Shown: piece after piece, positions 59,776 through 64,000 of the stretch
Layout: every line of letters begins with the position of its first letter
Position numbering within the stretch: position 1 is the stretch's first letter
Source of the DNA: Cellulomonas humilata
GTDB taxonomy: Bacteria; Actinomycetota; Actinomycetes; Actinomycetales; Cellulomonadaceae
Length of the DNA: 64,000 nt
Direction of reading: 5' to 3'
Assembly: GCF_030814415.1 (NCBI RefSeq)
Contig: NZ_JAUSVB010000001.1
Coordinates: 372,001-436,000, forward strand
Notes under the pieces: generated by a model
Seen by the model: only the letters and a program-made list of their open reading frames with translations
Database searches by the model: none
What the model was told of the DNA's origin: nothing
Position numbers and translations under genes: made by a program

Positions 59776-61983
59776 TCAGGGCCCCGCGATCGGGAGGTCC
59801 TGCGCCGTGGTGGACCCGGGTTGCACGGTCACGACGGCGGTGGCCAGGACGCCCCCGCCCGTGGTCACGGACACCGTGTAGGTGCCGGCGGGCAGGTCGG
59901 GCAACAGGTACGTGCCGGCGCCGAACCCGCCGGACGCCGTCGACGTCGTCGAGCGGGTGATCGTCCCGTCGGTGGCCTGGACCGTCGCTCCCGGTACCCC
60001 CGCGCCGCTCTGCGTCACCCGGCCGGTCACGTTCCCGAGCGCCGAGGTGAGCGTCACCGCCACCGGGGCCGGCGGTCCGGTGTCCGAGAGCGTCACCGGC
60101 ACGCTCGCCGACGTGTACCCGGTCTTGCTGAACGTGAGCGTCACGGACCCGGTGGCCAGCCCGGTCAGCGTGAACGACCCCACCGACCCGGCCGTCAGGG
60201 TCGTGGTGGTCACGGTGTTCGACGACCCGCCGGCGGTCACGGTCACGCCACCGATCCCGGCGCCGTTCGCGTCGACGACGCTGCCGGTGACGGTCCCCGC
60301 CCCGCCGGAGAGCACCACCCGCAGGTCGGCGCGCTGCTCGCCGGGACCGAGGTCGACGACCACGGTCTGCGTGCTGAACCCCTTCTTGGTGAACGTCAGG
60401 ACGTAGGTGCCGGGCGTCTTGAGGTTCGGCACGACGAACTGGCCGACCTGCCCGACGGTGGGCGTCCCGACGACCACGGGCTTCCCGTCCATCGTCGTGC
60501 TCACCTCGACGCCGCCGACGGGGTTCGACCCGTCCGTCACGGTCCCCGCGATCTGCCCGGGTCCCGCCCCGAGCGTGACGTCGAGCGCGAACCGCGACTG
60601 CCCGCCCAGGACGCGCTCGGACAGGCTGGTGGGTTGATAGCCCTCTGCGACGAAGGCCAGCTCGTACGTCCCGGGCGCGGGCAGCCCCGCGAACGTGTAC
60701 GCGCCGGCGGCATCGGTCGCCGTGACGTACTCCGTGAGCGGGTCGGCGCCGGCCCACGCCGGCTTCGCGGTCACCTGCACCACGACGGCACCCGGCGCCT
60801 CACCCGTCTCGACGTTGCCGCTGATCGACGCGGGATCGCCGGTCACCGCGAGGTCCACACCGGTGGCGACCTGCTGCGCGAGGGCGTCCACCTCCGTCGC
60901 TGTACCGAACGAGGTCCCCGACTCGTACCACACGGGCTCGTACCCCTCCGCGGCGACCTCCAGCATGTACGGACCGGGGAACAGGCCGGCCAGCGAGTAG
61001 CTGCCGTCGGCCTGCGTGGCCGCCGACGACACCTCCACGGGTGCTTCTCGGCCCTGCCGCCACGCCGTCACGGTGACCCGCCCGACGCCCTGCTGGTCGG
61101 TCTCGCCGAGCACCAGCCCGGTGACCGTCGCGCCGGTGCCCGCCGGTACGGGCCCCTCCTTCGGCATCGCGCCCGCGGGCATGCCCTCCGGCAGCGTGCC
61201 CTCGGCCGTCTCGGTGTTCACGAAGAACGACGGCGGCGCCACCTTGGCGTACGGGTCGGCGCCGAGCACCTCGCGCATGCCGAGGACGAACGCCAGCGCC
61301 CACGCCGCGAGGATCGACAGCAGGACCAGCGCCGTGATGAGGCCACGGCTGAAGGTCGACTTCTGGCGGAGCACCAGCTCGACGTCGGCGGTCGTGTCGG
61401 TCGCCTGTGCGACCACCCGCAAGGGCCGGTCGCGGTCGGAGCCGAGGAGCTGGCGCGGTCCGCGCACGAGCACCGTGGTGGTCGCGACCTCGCCCGCCGC
61501 CACCGCCAGCGTCGACGGCGTGAGCGACGTGCGTAGGGTCCGGTCGGTGTCGACGGCTCGCAGCGCGACGTCCAGCGGCACGTTGCCCTCGTTGCGCACC
61601 TCGACGGTGAACGCCGCCCGCCCCCGCGTGCGGACCCGCGACGGCGTGGCGACCAGCGCGAGGCGCGGGTGCGGCGGCACCACCAGGTCGAGGTCGTGGA
61701 ACGCCTCCGTCGCGCCCGGGGCGCTGCCCGCGATCACGAACGTCAGCGGGTACGTGCCCGCCGGGAACGCGTCGGGAAGGTCCAGCGTCAGGGTGAGGGC
61801 GCCCGACGCCTCCGGGAACAGCGCGAGCGCCCGGGGCTCGGACCGCACGAGCGCCTCCGGCAGGCCGATCGCCCGCACGGACAGCGACTCGATGACCTCG
61901 GAGGTGTTGATGACCTCGAGGGGGACCACCCCGGAGCTGCCGGGCGACACATCCAGCCGCTCGACGGTGCTGCTGACCCTCAC
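59776..61983 (-). CDS. 735-aa membrane-anchored carboxypeptidase-regulatory-repeat protein
   Basis: The N-terminal Ig-like pair (VERLDVSPGSSGVVPLEVIN; ARPRVRTRG-like strands) ends in a basic stretch RQKSTFSR before the membrane helix (ITALVLLSILAAWALAFVLG, about 205-225). That charge pattern predicts a cytoplasmic N-terminus and outside repeats. About five carboxypeptidase-regulatory-like domains follow (ADGSYSLAGLFPGPYMLEVA; AGAYTFAGLPAPGTYELAFV). GTG 61983 overlaps the stop of the Pvc16-type gene (GTGA), tying it to the injection system operon. Confidence 0.85.
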   Translation of the reverse strand: MRVSSTVERLDVSPGSSGVVPLEVINTSEVIESLSVRAIGLPEALVRSEPRALALFPEASGALTLTLDLPDAFPAGTYPLTFVIAGSAPGATEAFHDLDLVVPPHPRLALVATPSRVRTRGRAAFTVEVRNEGNVPLDVALRAVDTDRTLRTSLTPSTLAVAAGEVATTTVLVRGPRQLLGSDRDRPLRVVAQATDTTADVELVLRQKSTFSRGLITALVLLSILAAWALAFVLGMREVLGADPYAKVAPPSFFVNTETAEGTLPEGMPAGAMPKEGPVPAGTGATVTGLVLGETDQQGVGRVTVTAWRQGREAPVEVSSAATQADGSYSLAGLFPGPYMLEVAAEGYEPVWYESGTSFGTATEVDALAQQVATGVDLAVTGDPASISGNVETGEAPGAVVVQVTAKPAWAGADPLTEYVTATDAAGAYTFAGLPAPGTYELAFVAEGYQPTSLSERVLGGQSRFALDVTLGAGPGQIAGTVTDGSNPVGGVEVSTTMDGKPVVVGTPTVGQVGQFVVPNLKTPGTYVLTFTKKGFSTQTVVVDLGPGEQRADLRVVLSGGAGTVTGSVVDANGAGIGGVTVTAGGSSNTVTTTTLTAGSVGSFTLTGLATGSVTLTFSKTGYTSASVPVTLSDTGPPAPVAVTLTSALGNVTGRVTQSGAGVPGATVQATDGTITRSTTSTASGGFGAGTYLLPDLPAGTYTVSVTTGGGVLATAVVTVQPGSTTAQDLPIAGP

Positions 61984-62552
61984 GGGCTGACGCCCGCCCT
62001 GATCGGGACGGCGGAGCCGAAGACGGAGGTGACCTCGGGGGCGGCGGCCTCCCAGTCGTACGCGTCCGCGGCGACCGTGACCAGCAGCGTGAACGACGCC
62101 TTGAGCGAGCCGCCCAGCCCGGACCACACGTCGCGCGGGCGGTTGTGGTCGTCGGGGGCGAGCGCCAGCTGGACGCCCGACGACAGCTGCCGGGGCAAGT
62201 GGTTCCCGGGGAGCACCTGGTGCGCCAGCAGCCGCGTCAGCGCGTCACCGAGCAGCAGGTGCTCGTCGCGCGACGACCCCGCCCACGCGCTGACCAGGTA
62301 GGACAGCTGCACCATCGGCAGCGCGTGCCGGCGCTCCGTCGAGCCGTTGGTGGCGGCCCTGGTCGACGGCCCACGCGCCGGCTGGCTGCTGCGCGACACC
62401 CCGTACAGGAAGAGGTTGACGGTCAGCCGGTTGACCTGCGCCGACCACGTGCTCGACGGCGCGTCGAAGGAGATGTCGCCCTGCTCGGTGGACAGCGGCA
62501 GCGTGGCGCGCAGGAGGCTCTCCAGGCCGTCCTCGACCACCGGGATCAGCAC
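61980..62552 (-). CDS. eCIS tube terminator, Pvc16/DUF4255 type (Afp16-like)
   Basis: A 190-aa protein of the Pvc16 N-terminal domain family: LIPVVEDGLESLLRATLPLS, then TWSAQVNRLTVNLFLYGVSR, VQLSYLVSAWAGSSRDEHLL and LPGNHLPRQL. Such proteins cap the tube and sheath at the end distal to the baseplate and set their length. A GTG at 62552 with GGGGAG upstream gives the conserved N-terminus. It is the first gene of the minus-strand eCIS operon, 66 nt after the predicted start point. Confidence 0.92.
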   Translation of the reverse strand: MLIPVVEDGLESLLRATLPLSTEQGDISFDAPSSTWSAQVNRLTVNLFLYGVSRSSQPARGPSTRAATNGSTERRHALPMVQLSYLVSAWAGSSRDEHLLLGDALTRLLAHQVLPGNHLPRQLSSGVQLALAPDDHNRPRDVWSGLGGSLKASFTLLVTVAADAYDWEAAAPEVTSVFGSAVPIRAGVSP

Positions 62553-62624
62553 GGCCTGCTCCCCTCGACGCGCTCTGCATCTGTTGCAGAACCCCCGCAT
62601 GACCAGGCACGACGGGACATCCGC

Positions 62625-62670
62625 AGGCTATGCAGGGGCCCTTCGCGGGAGCATCGGTAATCGCTACCGA
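62625..62670 (-). promoter_or_regulatory. Promoter of the second eCIS operon with the shared activator block
   Basis: The 20-bp block at 62651-62670 is the exact reverse complement of 35647-35666 and contains CGGTA-N5-TACCG read on the minus strand. After exactly 20 nt comes a -10 box TAGCCT (62625-62630). The geometry equals that of the sheath operon promoter, while the sequences between and around are unrelated, so the block is conserved for function. Confidence 0.75.
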
Positions 62671-62692
62671 AGTTGGTCCGTCAGTCGGCAAG

Positions 62693-63085
62693 TCACCCTT
62701 CGAGGGTCTTCATCGCGCCCGGGTTGAGGATCTGGATGACGCCCCCGTACGCGCACTGGCAGGTGGCGCCCATCGTGAGGGCGGGCTTGCCGCCGATGAG
62801 GGTCTGCGTCGCTCCGTTCATCCACGGCGCGACCGTCGCGGGGATGCACGGCATGGGCGTCAGGACGCCAAGTGCGGCGGCGGTCGCTGCCGCGACCATC
62901 GGGTTGGCCAGGCTCGTGCACATGCCGAAGGGCGGGATGTTCGCGCCGGGCATCATGTCCGTGATCGCCGCCGCCGGCTTGCCCTCCACCAGGACGCGCG
63001 CGATCGGCAGGACGACGAGGGTCGACGGTGCGATGCCGAAGCTGCACTGCAGCATGGCGGTCGCGGTCGCAGCAGGCTTGCCCAT
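62693..63085 (-). CDS. PAAR-like tip protein (DUF4280)
   Basis: A 130-aa protein with a DUF4280/PAAR-like fold: ATAMLQCSFGIAPSTLVVLP, then GANIPPFGMCTSLANPMVAA and LTPMPCIPATVAPWMNGATQ, ending AYGGVIQILNPG. Conserved Cys and Pro-Gly turns are those of Afp10-type spike tips that sharpen the VgrG trimer. It lies 4 bp after a lipoprotein gene and upstream of the second eCIS promoter, so it is transcribed separately from both large eCIS operons. Confidence 0.9.
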   Translation of the reverse strand: MGKPAATATAMLQCSFGIAPSTLVVLPIARVLVEGKPAAAITDMMPGANIPPFGMCTSLANPMVAAATAAALGVLTPMPCIPATVAPWMNGATQTLIGGKPALTMGATCQCAYGGVIQILNPGAMKTLEG

Positions 63086-63089
63086 CAGG

Positions 63090-63563
63090 TCACCACTCCG
63101 TCCCCTGCACCGACTGCGTCAGCTGCACCCCGTCCGTCGTCGTGACGAAGCACAGGGTCGTGCGGTCCTCGTCCTGCTCCCAGCTGCGCGGCGACGGCAG
63201 CAGGTACGTGAAGAAGAGCTCGGAGTCGCGGTAGTCGACGCCCACGTAGTCCGCGTACTCCTGCGCGCACGCCCCGTCCGCGAACGACTTCAGCGCGGCC
63301 TCGCCGGGGAACGTCTCCGGCGTCGTGTCCGTCCCGGGGTCGGTGTACGTGGCGAGCGCGTACGCCTCCTGCTCGTGCGGCACCTCGCACTCCACGCGGT
63401 CCAGCGTGGTGAACGTCGTCGTGATCTCCTCGGGCGCCGTGAAGCAGTCGCCCACCTCGACGTCGAACACCGAGATCTGGTCGGTGTCGTCCCGGTCGAA
63501 CAGCGAGCAGCCCGGGAGCAGCAGGACGACCCCCACCACCAGCACCCCGCGCCACACCCGCAT
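63090..63563 (-). CDS. Lipoprotein of the septum-formation-like/DUF4190-adjacent type
   Basis: A 157-aa protein. A lipoprotein signal (VWRGVLVVGVVLLLPGC, lipobox LPGC, Cys about residue 19) is followed by a domain reading ISVFDVEVGDCFTAPEE, VECEVPHEQEAYALATY and CAQEYADYVGVDY, with paired cysteines. This is the pattern of actinobacterial extracytoplasmic septum-formation-like domains (my recollection of the family, not tested). GGAGGGTCC precedes the ATG. It is cotranscribed with the PAAR-like tip gene, a curious partner for a surface lipoprotein. Confidence 0.8.
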   Translation of the reverse strand: MRVWRGVLVVGVVLLLPGCSLFDRDDTDQISVFDVEVGDCFTAPEEITTTFTTLDRVECEVPHEQEAYALATYTDPGTDTTPETFPGEAALKSFADGACAQEYADYVGVDYRDSELFFTYLLPSPRSWEQDEDRTTLCFVTTTDGVQLTQSVQGTEW

Positions 63564-63778
63564 GGACCCTCCTCGCCGCCGTTGGCAGCCTAGGAGCGAC
63601 GTCGGGCCCGTCCATCCGTAGTCGTTGCGTAACTTGTGCCAGACGAGGCCCTGAGCTCGACGACGGTTCGTTCGCAGTGGTTCACGTCAGACGTGCGCCG
63701 ATCACCGGTCAGAGCCGACCGCTCCCTGCCACGATCCGGAGGCCTGACGACCGGCCGTCGGACGTAGCGCGAGCCTGT

Positions 63779-64000
63779 TCAGCCTGCCCACAGCACGAGG
63801 TCGAAGGTCGACAAAGCGTGGGTGACGTAGCTGAACGCCGATCCACCGTTGACAAATCCGGAGTGAATACCGTACGCCGTGTAGTTGTAGAACCACGGGC
63901 CACCGCTATCTCCATCAGTCGTGATGTGGCTGGCTACACCGCCGAGGGGCCCAACGCGATAAGGATTCCCCCCGCCATCCGGGATCTTCGGCGAATAGTA
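63779..64000 (-). CDS. Trypsin-like (S1) serine protease, C-terminal part, cut by window edge
   Basis: The last 73 residues are present. TTDGDSGGPWFYNYTAYGIH contains the S1-family GDSGGP with the catalytic Ser, followed by HSGFVNGGSAFSYVTHALST and the end VLWAG. The pattern is that of streptogrisin-like/trypsin-like secreted proteases. The His and Asp parts and any signal peptide lie beyond the window. Codon use is less GC-rich than in the eCIS genes, suggesting a different history. Confidence 0.8.
   Translation of the reverse strand, partial: YYSPKIPDGGGNPYRVGPLGGVASHITTDGDSGGPWFYNYTAYGIHSGFVNGGSAFSYVTHALSTFDLVLWAG

Overview
The window is high-GC DNA (about 70% or more) with actinobacterial habits: many GTG starts, several genes with a TANNNT -10 box only 5-7 nt before the start codon (leaderless transcripts), GC-rich perfect hairpins as terminators, and Arg/Ala/Val-rich proteins. 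A secreted hydrolase with a Pro-Thr linker and a family 2 cellulose-binding module, and a membrane-fused GH5 glycosidase, point to a Cellulomonas-like member of the Micrococcales. That placement is inference; no rRNA or universal marker is present.

Layout. 1-5.3 kb (- strand): a dienelactone hydrolase cut by the window edge, a small disordered protein, and a 1530-aa helicase/nuclease-like protein whose nucleotide-binding motifs are degenerate. 5.6-8.1 kb: a membrane protein, then a compact cassette of an XRE regulator with a TPR-like helical domain and two paralogous 40-41 aa pre-peptides, both MKK-hydrophobic-...-PCCK-x3, behind a promoter whose -35/-10 spacer is a palindrome. This looks like a peptide-pheromone (RRNPP-like) circuit and is one of the two most interesting features. 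8.2-13.7 kb: three efflux/detoxification units with their regulators (TetR + quinone oxidoreductase; TetR + 14-TM MFS pump; MATE pump) and clear operators. 13.8-28.9 kb: ordinary accessory genes, among them the GH5 fusion, a methyltransferase, an M15-like peptidase with peptidoglycan-binding repeats, an epoxide hydrolase, an ECF42/DGPF operon, a VOC/HxlR pair, a Fic protein and an SNF2-type helicase. 28.9-31.2 kb: a decayed island beside tRNA-Arg(CCT), with a frameshifted gene and the C-terminal stub of a tyrosine integrase.

32.9-48.9 kb and 51.2-63.1 kb: an extracellular contractile injection system (eCIS). A LuxR-type AAA regulator (- strand) diverges from a tightly overlapping 12-gene operon: sheath, tube, tail-assembly-like protein, small DUF6760-type protein, second tube, a 1343-aa disordered protein, LysM protein, VgrG-like spike, gp25, baseplate J, baseplate I, and a zinc-ribbon/poly-Pro/tail-anchored membrane protein. 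The operon ends at a strong hairpin. A second operon on the other strand carries a Pvc16-type (DUF4255) tube terminator and three membrane-anchored Ig-like/carboxypeptidase-regulatory-repeat proteins. A PAAR-like (DUF4280) tip gene lies just upstream. Both eCIS operons start from promoters sharing an identical 20-bp block with the palindrome CGGTA-N5-TACCG, placed exactly 20 nt before a TANNNT -10 box. The centre is near -44, as expected for a LuxR-type class II activator, so one regulator (most simply the adjacent one) probably controls the whole machine. An Afp15-like ATPase, a tape measure and a tail fibre were not found here. Between the two operons lie a CBM2 hydrolase and a PaaX-like regulator. 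The window ends in a truncated trypsin-like protease.
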